Assembly: GCF_013408665.1 (NCBI RefSeq) | Contig: NZ_JACCCL010000001.1 | Location: forward strand, 554,971-618,970 | DNA from: Sporosarcina sp. JAI121 | GTDB lineage: Bacteria; Bacillota; Bacilli; Bacillales_A; Planococcaceae | Reading direction: 5' to 3' | DNA: 64,000 nucleotides | In this document: positions 9,214-18,971 of the stretch, piece after piece | How positions within the stretch are numbered: the stretch's first letter is position 1 | Layout: the number at the start of each line of letters is the position of its first letter | Notes under the pieces: model-generated | Seen by the model: the letters and a program-made list of their open reading frames with translations, nothing else | The model's database searches: none | Told to the model about the DNA's origin: nothing | Position numbers and translations under genes: made by a program

Positions 9214-9244
9214 GGCGAACAGACAAGGAGGGGAGGAATTATTA

Positions 9245-10027
9245 ATGTTACATGATGACTATGAAAACATTGACGTGAAATTTGAAAATAAAGTGTGTGT
9301 TGTTACATTAAACCGACCAGAAAAAAGAAATGCACTTGGTCAAGAAATGAGAGAAGAGTTAAGAAGTTTCTTCACTAGCATTAAAGATAATGATGAAGTA
9401 AAAGTCATTCTATTAACCGGCGAAGGTAAAGCTTTTTCTGCCGGAGGTGATCTAAGCGCCTTGAAAACGGTGGATGCAGTGTCGGGAAGAAGAAGATTGC
9501 AAGCGGGGCATGACATGATCCATTCCATCCTCGATTTAGAAAAACCGGTTATAGCGGCGGTTAATGGTGTGGCTGCTGGAGCAGGAGTCAGTCTTGCATT
9601 GGCTTGTGATGTAATCATTGCGGGTCATTCAACTTCCTTTATTCAGAGCTTCATTAAAGTGGGATTGATACCTGATCTTGGTTCCATCTATTTCCTTCCA
9701 AGGTTAATAGGACGTCATCGTGCTATGGAACTGATGCTGACAGGTGGAAAAATATCTGCTGACCAAGCGCAGCAAATGGGCGTTATTAATCGTATAGTCC
9801 CAGATGATTCACTATTAGATGAAGCATATTCTTTGGCCGCGACATTGGCCGAGGGACCAGCTATTGCAATGGGCTTAACAAAAAGAGTAACAAATAAAAG
9901 CATCTTGGCTGACATTAATGAAACGCTTGAGTTAGAAGGTTTTGCCCAAGGTATGTGTTTTGAAACCGAAGACTTCAAAGAAGGTGTGAATGCATTCTTT
10001 GAAAAACGCAAACCACAATTTAAGTAA
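9245..10027 (+). CDS. Enoyl-CoA hydratase/isomerase family protein (PaaG-like)
   Basis: A 260-residue crotonase-fold enzyme: VTLNRPEKRNALG, oxyanion-hole loops GKAFSAGGDLSALK and GVAAGAGVSLALACD, and IKVGLIPDLGSIYFLPRLIG. The first catalytic Glu of true hydratases (in PExxLG) is replaced by Lys (FIKVGL), the Asp of PaaG-type isomerases is present (IPDLG), and the second Glu is kept in AMELMLTG. It may therefore be an isomerase or specialised hydratase rather than a standard one. Ribosome site AAGGAGGGGAGG. Operon member, 31 bases after the ligase. Confidence 0.88.
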   Translation: MLHDDYENIDVKFENKVCVVTLNRPEKRNALGQEMREELRSFFTSIKDNDEVKVILLTGEGKAFSAGGDLSALKTVDAVSGRRRLQAGHDMIHSILDLEKPVIAAVNGVAAGAGVSLALACDVIIAGHSTSFIQSFIKVGLIPDLGSIYFLPRLIGRHRAMELMLTGGKISADQAQQMGVINRIVPDDSLLDEAYSLAATLAEGPAIAMGLTKRVTNKSILADINETLELEGFAQGMCFETEDFKEGVNAFFEKRKPQFK

Positions 10028-10087
10028 TGAATAGTAAGGTATTTCTAACGTTGCATGTTCATCATTACGATCTTTACGGGAGAGGAA

Positions 10088-10990
10088 TTGAGCATAGTGG
10101 AAAACAATAAAATCAGTCATGTAGCAGTCGTCGGTTCAGGTGCGATGGGTTCACAAATTGCAATGGTTTGTGCACTTGCGGGTTATCCAGTCACGTTACA
10201 AGATATTGAACAAGAAAGTCTTGATAGAGCGAAGGCGTTTCTTAAAAAGCAGATGGACAGTCGTGTTGAAAAGGGAAGATTCACACGGGTAGAAGTAGAC
10301 AGCGCATTTGACCGACTTTCATTTACCGCTTCCATAGAGGACTTGTCAAATGCAAATATAGTGATTGAAGCGATTGTTGAAAAACTGGATGCGAAACGTG
10401 AACTTTTTGCTAAGCTCGATAAAATTGTAGCGGAGAACACGATTTTAGCAACGAACAGTTCAACGATAGTCAGTTCAAAACTGGCAGATGTCGTTAGCTA
10501 TCCGGAAAATGTTTGCAATATTCACTTCTTTAATCCGGTTCTTGTCATGGAGATGGTTGAAGTGGTGAAAGGACCCCATACGTCTGAGGAAACAGCCGCG
10601 AAAAGCATGGCGTTTGTGGAAAGCATTCGTAAAACACCGGTTTTGCTTAAGAAGGAAATATCGGGTTTCATCGCTAACCGTATTCTCGGAAAGTTGATGG
10701 ATGAAGCGGTATTCCTTTATGAAAACGGTTACGCCACACACGAAGAAATCGATCTCGTCTGTAAAAAAGCGTTGAATCACCCGATTGGACCGTTTGCTTT
10801 AATGGATTTAACAGGAATTGACGTAAATTATTTCGTGCGAATGCAACGATATAACGAAAGCGGAGATGAAAAAGATAAGCCGGCTCGTATTGTCGCTGAA
10901 AAAGTGGAGAAAGGCGAGCTTGGCAAAAAGACTGGAAAAGGTTTTTATGAATACGATGAAAAAGGGATCAGAGTGGGGGTACTGTCATGA
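10088..10990 (+). CDS. 3-hydroxyacyl-CoA dehydrogenase (first copy)
   Basis: A 300-residue NAD-dependent dehydrogenase oxidising 3-hydroxyacyl-CoA: VAVVGSGAMGSQIAMVCALAG dinucleotide fold (split here as VVGSGAMGSQIA), the NSSTI serine loop, catalytic His in NIHFFNPVLVMEMVEVV with its Glu partner, then NRILGKLMDEAVFLYENG and KALNHPIGPFALMDLTGID in the helical domain. TTG 10088 is chosen for the GGGAGAGG upstream; GTG 10097 and ATG 10055 are alternatives. Its last four bases overlap etfB (ATGA), showing translational coupling. Confidence 0.9.
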   Translation: MSIVENNKISHVAVVGSGAMGSQIAMVCALAGYPVTLQDIEQESLDRAKAFLKKQMDSRVEKGRFTRVEVDSAFDRLSFTASIEDLSNANIVIEAIVEKLDAKRELFAKLDKIVAENTILATNSSTIVSSKLADVVSYPENVCNIHFFNPVLVMEMVEVVKGPHTSEETAAKSMAFVESIRKTPVLLKKEISGFIANRILGKLMDEAVFLYENGYATHEEIDLVCKKALNHPIGPFALMDLTGIDVNYFVRMQRYNESGDEKDKPARIVAEKVEKGELGKKTGKGFYEYDEKGIRVGVLS

Positions 10991-11760
10991 ATATAGTTGT
11001 ATTGCTGAAAAGAACATTTGACACGGAAGAGAAAATTTCAATCGCCAACGGACAGGTCCAAGAAGAAGGCGCAGAATTCATCATTAATCCGTACGACGAA
11101 TATGGCGTGGAAGAAGCCATCCGACTACGCGATAATCATGGAGGCGAAGTGACAGTCGTATCCGTCGGCGGCGAGGAAGCGGAAAAACAACTGCGGACAG
11201 CGCTCGCGATGGGAGCGGATAAAGCTGTTCTTATAAACACAGAAGATGATCTGGATGAAGGCGATCAGTTCACGACTGCGAAAATTTTAACAAGCTATTT
11301 AACAGACAAAAATGCTGATATCATCCTTGCAGGCAACGTAGCAATTGATGGCGGAAGTGGTCAAGTCGGGCCACGTGTCGCGGAAGGACTCGGCATTCCA
11401 TACGTTACGACGATTACACAAATTGAAGTCAATGGCAAAGCTGTCTCCATTACGCGGGATGTCGAAGGGGATTCGGAGAGTATACAGACATCACTTCCTG
11501 TGCTTGTAACGTGTCAGCAAGGGTTAAACGAACCTCGTTATCCTTCGCTTCCAGGAATCATGAAAGCGAAGAAAAAGCCGTTAGAAGAAATTGAGCTTGA
11601 CGATTTGGATCTGGATGAAGAGGATGTGCGGGCGAAAATAAAAACCCTCGATATTTACTTGCCGCCGCAAAAAGCTGCAGGCCGTTTGCTGGAAGGTGAC
11701 ATTTCTGCTCAAGTGGACGAACTTGTGGGACTGCTTCGTAACGAAGCGAAAGTGATCTAA
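10987..11760 (+). CDS. etfB: Electron transfer flavoprotein beta subunit
   Basis: A 257-residue EtfB, the AMP-binding half of the Etf heterodimer that takes electrons from acyl-CoA dehydrogenases. Seen: MNIVVLLKRTFDTE, INPYDEYGVEEAIRL, TALAMGADKAVLI, DIILAGNVAIDGGSGQVGP and PRYPSLPGIMKAKKKPLE (the Etf beta signature). Normal length. Starts inside the end of the upstream gene and is followed after 28 bases by etfA. Confidence 0.95.
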   Translation: MNIVVLLKRTFDTEEKISIANGQVQEEGAEFIINPYDEYGVEEAIRLRDNHGGEVTVVSVGGEEAEKQLRTALAMGADKAVLINTEDDLDEGDQFTTAKILTSYLTDKNADIILAGNVAIDGGSGQVGPRVAEGLGIPYVTTITQIEVNGKAVSITRDVEGDSESIQTSLPVLVTCQQGLNEPRYPSLPGIMKAKKKPLEEIELDDLDLDEEDVRAKIKTLDIYLPPQKAAGRLLEGDISAQVDELVGLLRNEAKVI

Positions 11761-11788
11761 CAATAACGTATAACAGGAGGTTTTAGTG

Positions 11789-12769
11789 ATGGGGAGAAAA
11801 GTACTTGTATTAGGTGAGGCCCGTGAAGGACAGCTAAGAAACGTATCATTCGAGGCAATTGCTGCCGGGAAGAAAATTGCCGGAGATGGCGAAACAATCG
11901 GTGTGTTGATTGGTGAATCGGTCGGCAAGCATGCGGAAGAGCTGATTCAGTACGGTGCAGACCGTGTCATTACAGTCGAAGATGTGCAACTTGCACAGTA
12001 TACTTCAGACGCATATTCCCAGGCGTTCATGGCCGTTTTGGATGAGGAAAAACCGGAGGGCATCGTTTTCGGCCATACAGCTCTCGGTAAAGACTTGTCG
12101 CCGAAAATTGCCGCTAAAATCGGTGTAGGTCTCGTTTCCGATGCAACATCGATTGAAGAGGAAGCCGGTGAAGTCGTTTTCATACGCCCGATCTATTCCG
12201 GTAAAGCATTTGAAAAACTGTCTGTGAGAGATGGTATCGTTTTTGCGACAATCCGTCCGAACAACATCGCGCCGCTTGAACAGGACAAAGCGCGGTCCGG
12301 TGAAGTTTCAAGCATCGAAGTACCCATTACAAACCTTCGTACCATCATTAAGGAAGTCGTTCGCAAAACCTCAAAAGGCGTCGACTTATCAGAAGCGAAA
12401 GTCGTTATTGCCGGAGGACGGGGCGTGAAAAGTGAAGAAGGTTTTGACCTATTGAATGAACTTGCTGAAGTGCTTGGCGGTGCGGTTGGTGCATCCCGTG
12501 GAGCTTGTGATGCGGACTACTGCAATTACTCTTTGCAGATTGGACAGACAGGGAAAGTCGTGACGCCTGATTTGTACATCGCTGCCGGCATTTCGGGTGC
12601 TATCCAGCATTTGGCGGGCATGTCGAACTCGAAGGTCATTGTCGCCATCAACAAAGATCCGGAAGCAAATATCTTTAAGGTTGCGGACTATGGCATCGTA
12701 GGCGATTTGTTTGAAGTCTTACCGATGCTAACGGAAGAGTTTGAAAAGCTTAGAGCGGTTGTAAATTAA
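11789..12769 (+). CDS. etfA: Electron transfer flavoprotein alpha subunit
   Basis: A 326-residue EtfA, the FAD-carrying half. Seen: [34 protein letters not shown], the FAD-binding stretch [18 protein letters not shown], then [17 protein letters not shown] and [20 protein letters not shown]. The SRxxVDxGW block of many EtfAs reads [10 protein letters not shown] here, a local variation. ATG 11789 follows AGGAGG at the right spacing; a GTG three bases earlier is less likely. Functions with EtfB and the two dehydrogenases in the operon. Confidence 0.95.
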   Translation: MGRKVLVLGEAREGQLRNVSFEAIAAGKKIAGDGETIGVLIGESVGKHAEELIQYGADRVITVEDVQLAQYTSDAYSQAFMAVLDEEKPEGIVFGHTALGKDLSPKIAAKIGVGLVSDATSIEEEAGEVVFIRPIYSGKAFEKLSVRDGIVFATIRPNNIAPLEQDKARSGEVSSIEVPITNLRTIIKEVVRKTSKGVDLSEAKVVIAGGRGVKSEEGFDLLNELAEVLGGAVGASRGACDADYCNYSLQIGQTGKVVTPDLYIAAGISGAIQHLAGMSNSKVIVAINKDPEANIFKVADYGIVGDLFEVLPMLTEEFEKLRAVVN

Positions 12770-12791
12770 AAGACAGTTGGGAGAGGTACAG

Positions 12792-13589
12792 ATGAAAAAC
12801 ATTTCAATCATAGGTGCCGGTACGATGGGAAGAGGAATCGCTCTCACCTGTTTGGAGGCGGGGTACGACGTTAAAGTGCACGATGTGAATGAAGCGTCAC
12901 TTTCAGTATGCCGTCAGTACATCGAAAAATACAGCGATAAAAAATCAATCGTTTATACAACAGACTTAAAAGAAGCGGCGTATGAAGCAGACTTGATAAT
13001 AGAAGCTGTTCTTGAATTGATGGACTTGAAAATAGCCGTTTTTAAAGAGCTTGATGTATACGCGCCAAAAAAGACGATTTTAGCGACGAATACGTCAACG
13101 ATGAGTCCGACAGAAATCGCTGCTCAAACAAGTCGTCCTGCCCAATGTATAGCCCTTCATTTTTTTAATCCGGTACCTAAAATGAAACTTATTGAAGTGA
13201 TACGTGGTCTTGAAACATCTGAGGAAACGATTGAAAAATGCTTTGCATTCGGCAAATCCATCGGCAAAGAATGTGTGAACATTAATGAATTCCCCGGCTT
13301 TGCGGTTAGCCGAATGAATTGTCTAATTGGTAATGAAGCGATGAATATGGTGATGGAGGGAGTCGGGTCAATCGAAGATATTGATAAGTCGATGAAGCTT
13401 GGATTGAACCATCCGATGGGCCCACTTGCTCTCGCAGATTTAGTCGGGCTGGATACGCGGCTTCGCAACATGGAATATTTGCATGAGACACTCGGTGAAA
13501 AGTACCGCCCTTGTCCGATATTAAAAAAGTATGTAAAAGCCGGTTGGCTTGGTAAAAAAAGTGGGCGCGGATTTTATCGATACGATTAA
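12792..13589 (+). CDS. 3-hydroxyacyl-CoA dehydrogenase (second copy, short)
   Basis: A 265-residue paralogue of the gene at 10088, with SIIGAGTMGRGIALTCLEAG, TNTSTMSPTEIA, catalytic ALHFFNPVPKMKLIEVI, FPGFAVSRMNCLIGNEAMNM and GLNHPMGPLALADLVGLD. It is some 20-30 residues shorter than usual, mostly at the C-terminus, but keeps both domains. ATG 12792 has GGGAGAGG upstream. It sits 22 bases after etfA and 15 before the next dehydrogenase. Confidence 0.9.
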   Translation: MKNISIIGAGTMGRGIALTCLEAGYDVKVHDVNEASLSVCRQYIEKYSDKKSIVYTTDLKEAAYEADLIIEAVLELMDLKIAVFKELDVYAPKKTILATNTSTMSPTEIAAQTSRPAQCIALHFFNPVPKMKLIEVIRGLETSEETIEKCFAFGKSIGKECVNINEFPGFAVSRMNCLIGNEAMNMVMEGVGSIEDIDKSMKLGLNHPMGPLALADLVGLDTRLRNMEYLHETLGEKYRPCPILKKYVKAGWLGKKSGRGFYRYD

Positions 13590-13604
13590 AAGGGGGGCTA
13601 ATGA

Positions 13605-14753
13605 ATGAACTTTGAATTGGATGAGGATATAAAGGTTTTAAAGCGGCATGTCCGCGATTTTATTCAAAATGAAGTCGAAAAAGTCGCGATGCAGATTGAA
13701 GAAGAAAATAAAATTCCAGGACATATTGTAGAAATGTCGAAGGAAATGGGTTTGTTTGGATTAAGCATCCCTGAAGAGTACGGTGGTCTTGGCATTGGAA
13801 TGGTTGGGAAGTGTGCATTATATGAAGAAATTGGTGCTACACACAATGGCTATACGACATTGATCGGTGCTCATACAGGGATTGGAACAGTCGGTATTGT
13901 GGAAATGGGAAATGAGACACAAAAGCAAAAATATTTACCTGATATGGCGGCGGGCAACAAGATCGGTGCATTTGCTTTAACCGAGCCAGACGCGGGATCG
14001 AACGCGACGAATTTGAAAACGACAGCCGTTAAAAAGGGCGATACCTATATGTTGAATGGAACAAAGCATTATATAACAAATGCAACGGAAGCAGACATTT
14101 TTACGGTGATGGCCGTGACGGATCCTTCCAAGGGAGCGAAAGGAATTACATCTTTTATCATTGAAAAAGATTTTCCAGGCTTCCATGTTGGGGCAGTAGA
14201 GAAGAAAATGGGGTTACGCGGCTCGCATTCGGCAGAAATTATTATGGATAACTGCGAAGTGCCAATTGAAAATGTGTTAAGTGGAGAAGGGCAGGGCTAT
14301 GTAAATGCCTTAAAGATCTTAACGAATGGGCGTGCAGGGCTTGCGGCAAGAAATTTGGGTTCTTGTCAGAAATTACTCGACTTATCCGTTATGTATGCTA
14401 AAGAGCGCATTCAATTCCAGGTCCCAATCATTGAACACCAGGCCGTCGCTCATATGCTGGCGGAGATGGCAGTTGAAATCGAAGCGCTACGATCATTTAC
14501 ATATCGCGTCGCCTGGATGGTTGATGAAGGACAAACAGTCATCAAAGAAGCCGCGATGTTAAAACTTTATGGGTCGGAAGTGTATAATCGCGTCGCCGAT
14601 AAAGCCCTGCAAATTCATGGCGGTATCGGGTACATTTCCGATTATCCGATCGAACGATTTTATCGGGATGCAAGAATTACTCGAATTTATGAAGGTACAT
14701 CAGAAATCCAAAAGAATATCATTTCAGGTCAGTTAACTAAAGAGTATGCATAA
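13605..14753 (+). CDS. Acyl-CoA dehydrogenase (second copy)
   Basis: A 382-residue acyl-CoA dehydrogenase closely similar to that at 6424: ALTEPDAGSNATNLKTTAV, MGLRGSHSAEIIMDNCEVP, GGIGYISDYPIERFYRD and RIYEGTSEIQ with the catalytic Glu. Ribosome site AAGGGGGG. The presence of two close paralogues, each with its own ligase/hydratase partners, suggests two related substrates or sequential steps; this is inference. Confidence 0.92.
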   Translation: MNFELDEDIKVLKRHVRDFIQNEVEKVAMQIEEENKIPGHIVEMSKEMGLFGLSIPEEYGGLGIGMVGKCALYEEIGATHNGYTTLIGAHTGIGTVGIVEMGNETQKQKYLPDMAAGNKIGAFALTEPDAGSNATNLKTTAVKKGDTYMLNGTKHYITNATEADIFTVMAVTDPSKGAKGITSFIIEKDFPGFHVGAVEKKMGLRGSHSAEIIMDNCEVPIENVLSGEGQGYVNALKILTNGRAGLAARNLGSCQKLLDLSVMYAKERIQFQVPIIEHQAVAHMLAEMAVEIEALRSFTYRVAWMVDEGQTVIKEAAMLKLYGSEVYNRVADKALQIHGGIGYISDYPIERFYRDARITRIYEGTSEIQKNIISGQLTKEYA

Positions 14754-14765
14754 GGGGGCAATGTT

Positions 14766-15959
14766 ATGGGAGAACGGGTGGTCATTGTCGAGGGTGTACG
14801 AACGCCGATTGGACGGTACGGCGGCGCATTAAAAGAAATCAATTCCGGATTTTTAGGATCACATGTCATCGAAAAACTACTGGAAAAAGCATCTCTTCCA
14901 CCTGAAAAAGTAGATGAAGTTATTTTGGGAGAAGTTCGGCAAACGACTGAATCATCGAATGTCGCTCGTGTTGCAGCGATTCGGGCAGGTATCCCCTGTG
15001 AAAAACCGGCATTTACCGTGAATCGCCTTTGTGCTTCCGGAATGCAGGCCATCGCTTCCGGTGTTCAACAAATTCAGTCAAATCTGGCTGCCATCGTGGT
15101 CGCTGGCGGAACCGAAAGTATGAGCAGTTCACCTATTTACTTGCGAGGTGCACGTTTTGGCGGGGATAAAACGTATTTAGTCGATTCAAATTTAGAAGCA
15201 GGTCAGCAACCGAAAGAAGTTTACGGTGAAGATATGGGCATGGGAATCACCGCTGAAAACGTAGCGGAAAAATACCGGATTTCTAGAGAAGACCAAGATG
15301 CATTTGCGATTGAAAGTCAAAAAAGAGCAGCGGCAGCAATTGGTGATGGAAAATTCGATGATGAAATTGTTCCGTATGAAATAAAGTCGAGGAAAAAAAC
15401 GATTGTCTTTGATAAAGATGAACATCCACGACCGGAAACAACGATTGAAAAACTTGGCCAACTGAAGCCGGTGTTTAAGAAAGAAGGGTCCGTAACCGCT
15501 GGCAATGCATGCGGTCGAAATGATGGTGCTTCTGCTGTTCTTCTTATGAGAGAATCAACAGCAAATGAACTGTCGTTGACACCGCGTGTTGCAGTCGTTG
15601 ACTGGGTCGCGGTCGGAGTACCACCCGAAGTGATGGGAATTGGTCCGGTACCTGCGATTCAAAAACTACTTGAAAAGACAAACTTATCGGTAGAAGAGAT
15701 TGAATTATTTGAAATAAACGAAGCGTTTGCATCCCAAGCACTCGCTGTGCAGCGCGAACTCAACATTGATTCGGAAAAGTTAAATGTAAATGGTGGGGCG
15801 ATTGCGCTTGGACATCCTGTTGGTTCTACAGGTTCGCGGCTCGTCGTTACATTAATGCATGAACTGCAAAAAAGGGGCGGTCGCTACGGGATTGCGTCCC
15901 TATGTGTAGGCGGTGGGCAAGGAATGGCCATTCTGATCGAAAATCTACAGGTACAGTAA
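14766..15959 (+). CDS. Acetyl-CoA C-acyltransferase (thiolase, first copy)
   Basis: A 397-residue thiolase releasing acetyl-CoA from 3-oxoacyl-CoA. Nucleophilic Cys in NRLCASGMQAIASG (near residue 89), the His motif GGAIALGHPVGSTGSR and the second Cys in CVGGGQGMAI; EINEAFASQALAV also present. ATG 14766 follows AAGGGGG. Twelve bases after the dehydrogenase, one base before the next gene. Confidence 0.93.
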   Translation: MGERVVIVEGVRTPIGRYGGALKEINSGFLGSHVIEKLLEKASLPPEKVDEVILGEVRQTTESSNVARVAAIRAGIPCEKPAFTVNRLCASGMQAIASGVQQIQSNLAAIVVAGGTESMSSSPIYLRGARFGGDKTYLVDSNLEAGQQPKEVYGEDMGMGITAENVAEKYRISREDQDAFAIESQKRAAAAIGDGKFDDEIVPYEIKSRKKTIVFDKDEHPRPETTIEKLGQLKPVFKKEGSVTAGNACGRNDGASAVLLMRESTANELSLTPRVAVVDWVAVGVPPEVMGIGPVPAIQKLLEKTNLSVEEIELFEINEAFASQALAVQRELNIDSEKLNVNGGAIALGHPVGSTGSRLVVTLMHELQKRGGRYGIASLCVGGGQGMAILIENLQVQ

Positions 15960-15960
15960 A

Positions 15961-16356
15961 ATGAACGATAAAACAATGAAGATACAGCAATCTACTTTCT
16001 TTGACCACCTGGGAATGAAACGGCAAGAAAATGAGGACGGGGCAGTTGTGGTTTCGGTGAATGTTCAAGAGATTCACAAGGACGAAGTCGGGCATATATC
16101 GAGCGGTCTTTATTATACACTTCTGGACGTAGCGCTCGGAACGGCAGTGTCTGAACAAGAGGGCGGTTTTACGGCAACAATTGATTTGCATGTTCAAATT
16201 TTTAAGCAAGAACAGATTAGTAGACTCGTCTGTAAAGGGTATCACGTCCAGATGAACGGAAACATAGGAAGTGGCAGAGGCGATGTAGTTGACGAAAATG
16301 GGCTGCTTGTTGCAACGGGCATGGCGACGTTTAAGGTGACGAAAAAAGCTGAATGA
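15961..16356 (+). CDS. Hotdog-fold thioesterase family protein (PaaI-like), first copy
   Basis: A 131-residue single hotdog domain, likely hydrolysing an acyl-CoA. Seen: STFFDHLGMK, a degenerate GHISSGLYYTLLDVALGTAV in place of the HGG helix, TIDLHVQIFKQ and the closing GMATFKVTKK. It starts one base after the thiolase stop and has no good ribosome site, so translation probably depends on coupling; it overlaps the next gene's alternative start. Specificity unknown. Confidence 0.75.
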   Translation: MNDKTMKIQQSTFFDHLGMKRQENEDGAVVVSVNVQEIHKDEVGHISSGLYYTLLDVALGTAVSEQEGGFTATIDLHVQIFKQEQISRLVCKGYHVQMNGNIGSGRGDVVDENGLLVATGMATFKVTKKAE

Positions 16357-16370
16357 AGGAAGGTGCGATG

Positions 16371-17531
16371 ATGGCAGAACCGGTTATTGTATCGGCTGTA
16401 CGAACAGCAATCGCCAAACAAGGCGGGGCACTTGCTGCTGTACCGTATTATGAATACGGGGCTCAGGTGATGAAAGAAGCGGTAAAAAGAGCACGGGTTA
16501 AAAAAGAAGAAATCGATGATGTCATTTTTGGCAACTGTTTAAGTGGAGGGGGAAATGCTGCACGCATGACTTTGCTTGAAGCGGAATTTCCCGTCACTGT
16601 ACCGGGACTGACAATTGATCGCCAGTGTGGATCGTCGATTAACAGCGTTGCGCTTGCAGCGGATTTGGTTCGGGCAGGAAGAGGAACGATTTTTTTGGCA
16701 GGGGGCGTGGAAAGTATGTCGCGTTCTCCTCATTTATTAGCCCCCTCATCTCGACCGTATGACCGACAGCCTCCCACATTTGTGAAAAGACAACTTTCTC
16801 CGACCAAAATCGGCGATCCGCCAATGGGGATTACAGCGGAAAACTTAGCTGAAAAGTATGGGATTTCACGTGAAGAACAGGATCTATATGCCGCGGAAAG
16901 CCAAAGACGAATGTCGAAGGCGATGGAAGCAGGATTTTACGACGAACAAATCATCCCGATTAAAGTGGAAGTGGGGAAGGAAAGAGTCCTATTCGACCGT
17001 GATGAACATCCGCGTCCGGGTACGACAAAAGAACAACTGAAAAAGCTTCGTCCTGTCTTTATGGTAGAAGGCTCAGTTACGGCTGGAAACTCTTCCGGAG
17101 TGAATGACGGTGCTTCGGCAGTTGTGGTTATGTCCGCAGACGAAGCGGAAAAGCGTGGACTGGAAGTTATGGCGTGTGTCGTCGACTCTCAAGTTTCAGG
17201 AGTAGATCCCAATATCATGGGGATCGGCCCAGTTCCGGCAGTTCGTAAGTTGTTAGAGCGGAATAATTTAACCATGGAAGACATTGACTTTGTTGAATTA
17301 AACGAAGCGTTCGCCGTTCAGGTGCTCGCCTGCAACCGTGAATTAAAGATTCCACATGAAAAACTAAATGTAAATGGTGGTGCAATTGCACACGGTCATC
17401 CGATTGCGGCCACGGGAGGTATGCTGGTGGCAAAAGCAGTATATGAAATGAAGAGAAGTGGTGCGAAACGGTCGATTGTGACTGCTTGTATTGGCGGTGG
17501 ACAGGGAATTGCTTTACTGCTTCAAAAATGA
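16371..17531 (+). CDS. Acetyl-CoA C-acyltransferase (thiolase, second copy)
   Basis: A 386-residue thiolase with MAEPVIVSAVRTAIAKQGG, active Cys in DRQCGSSINSVAL, GGAIAHGHPIAATGG and ACIGGGQGIALL. The third of three in-frame ATGs (16371) has the best spacing to AAGGAAGGTG. It differs from the first thiolase around the active Cys (CGSS versus CASG), which points to different acyl specificity. End of the main operon run; 72 bases before the transporter. Confidence 0.92.
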   Translation: MAEPVIVSAVRTAIAKQGGALAAVPYYEYGAQVMKEAVKRARVKKEEIDDVIFGNCLSGGGNAARMTLLEAEFPVTVPGLTIDRQCGSSINSVALAADLVRAGRGTIFLAGGVESMSRSPHLLAPSSRPYDRQPPTFVKRQLSPTKIGDPPMGITAENLAEKYGISREEQDLYAAESQRRMSKAMEAGFYDEQIIPIKVEVGKERVLFDRDEHPRPGTTKEQLKKLRPVFMVEGSVTAGNSSGVNDGASAVVVMSADEAEKRGLEVMACVVDSQVSGVDPNIMGIGPVPAVRKLLERNNLTMEDIDFVELNEAFAVQVLACNRELKIPHEKLNVNGGAIAHGHPIAATGGMLVAKAVYEMKRSGAKRSIVTACIGGGQGIALLLQK

Positions 17532-17603
17532 GCGTGAAACGAAGAGATGAATAACTACCAAAAAAACTAGTGAGAAAATAAGGGAAAGAAAAGGGGGATT
17601 TCT

Positions 17604-18902
17604 ATGCGTTGGTTTGTTCTTGTTCTACTATTTTTGGGGATGGTTATTAACTTTGCGGACAAGTCAATTGTGGGACTTGCAGCTGTAGCAATTATGAAAG
17701 ATTTTAATTTATCTTACGCTGCATGGGGTTTAGTTGGAAGTAGTTACTACTGGCTTTATCCTGTCACCGGAATTTTTGGTGCTGCGTTAGCGGACAGGCA
17801 TGGAGCAAAGAAAATACTTGGCTTCCTCATGCTGACATGGGCTATATTGCAGTTTGGCGTACTAGCAATTACTGCGTTGCCGCTACTCATTCTTTACAGG
17901 GTATTACTTGGTGTATTCGAAGCACCATTCAGCCCGATTGCATACAGCCATGCGAATAAATGGTTTCCGCCAAAGCAAAGAGGATTCGCAAATTCTGTAG
18001 TCGTGTCCGGCGGTACAGTCGGAGCAATGGTCGTTGCCCCACTCCTCGTTGCGTTAATTGCCACTTTAGGCTGGAAAGTTGCATTTGCCTGTCTTGGTGT
18101 TGCAAGTATCGTATGGTTCATTCTTTTCCAGCTCTTCACAAAAGAAAATCCAGTTGCAGTGTATAAAGAGAAGCAGAAGGAAAAGAAAGCTAAACTAGAG
18201 AAAATTAAATTGAAAGACTTTCTATTGGTGCTTGCCTCACCAACAGCTTTATTTACAACGCTTGCCTATTTCTCTACTTACTTTCTTGTCGTATGGATTG
18301 CGATTTGGTTGCCAATTTATTTGGTGGAAGTCGTACAAATGTCTGCAGTTCAAATGGGGTATGGCGTTGCGATAATAGGAGTTACTTCCATGATAATTTA
18401 TATAGGCGTATCGATGCTGTCTGATTATTTATATAAGAAAAATCAAAACTGGCGTTTATCCAGGGTATATCTGGTTGCTGGAGCAATGATCACTGGTGCG
18501 TTATTTATGGCATCCATTGCGGTTTTTCAGAATCCGATTTGGGTCGTGTTTGCGATGTGCCTGGCAAAAGGACTCACATACGCGATATTGCCGATTGGCC
18601 CAACCATCATGATAAATGAATTGCCTGAAAGGGGTGGGCTGATGACGAGCATTTTGACATCATCAGGCAACTTAGCCGGTATTATAGCACCACTCGTCAC
18701 AGGTTACCTTATTGCTTTAGCAGGAGTCAATAAAATCGCGGGCTATAATTTATCCATTTTATTCATGGCAGGTCTCGTTTTAGTTTTTGGAATACTGTTT
18801 GCTATTTTCGTTAGACCGGTTCTGTCTAAGAAAAACGAGGACGAACATGGCAATGAGTTAGCGGAAAAAGATGAACTGGAACCCGGTTCAGCACCTGTAT
18901 GA
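17604..18902 (+). CDS. MFS transporter, anion:cation symporter (ACS)-like
   Basis: A 432-residue, 12-helix permease. The first helix (VINFADKSIVGLAAVAIM), the cytoplasmic loop ADRHGAKKI and the YRVLLGVFEAPFSPIAYS helix with KWFPPKQRG are the ACS-family pattern of organic-anion importers. A charged segment (KEKQKEKKAKLEKIKLK) marks the central loop. Being inside the acyl-CoA cluster, it probably imports the acid that the ligases activate; inferred from position. Ribosome site AAAGGGGG. Confidence 0.85.
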   Translation: MRWFVLVLLFLGMVINFADKSIVGLAAVAIMKDFNLSYAAWGLVGSSYYWLYPVTGIFGAALADRHGAKKILGFLMLTWAILQFGVLAITALPLLILYRVLLGVFEAPFSPIAYSHANKWFPPKQRGFANSVVVSGGTVGAMVVAPLLVALIATLGWKVAFACLGVASIVWFILFQLFTKENPVAVYKEKQKEKKAKLEKIKLKDFLLVLASPTALFTTLAYFSTYFLVVWIAIWLPIYLVEVVQMSAVQMGYGVAIIGVTSMIIYIGVSMLSDYLYKKNQNWRLSRVYLVAGAMITGALFMASIAVFQNPIWVVFAMCLAKGLTYAILPIGPTIMINELPERGGLMTSILTSSGNLAGIIAPLVTGYLIALAGVNKIAGYNLSILFMAGLVLVFGILFAIFVRPVLSKKNEDEHGNELAEKDELEPGSAPV

Positions 18903-18971
18903 ATACATCGGTCGTCAAGAGAGTGAATATTACTTCAATTTTAATGTATAAGGACTAGAAGGAGGATGGGA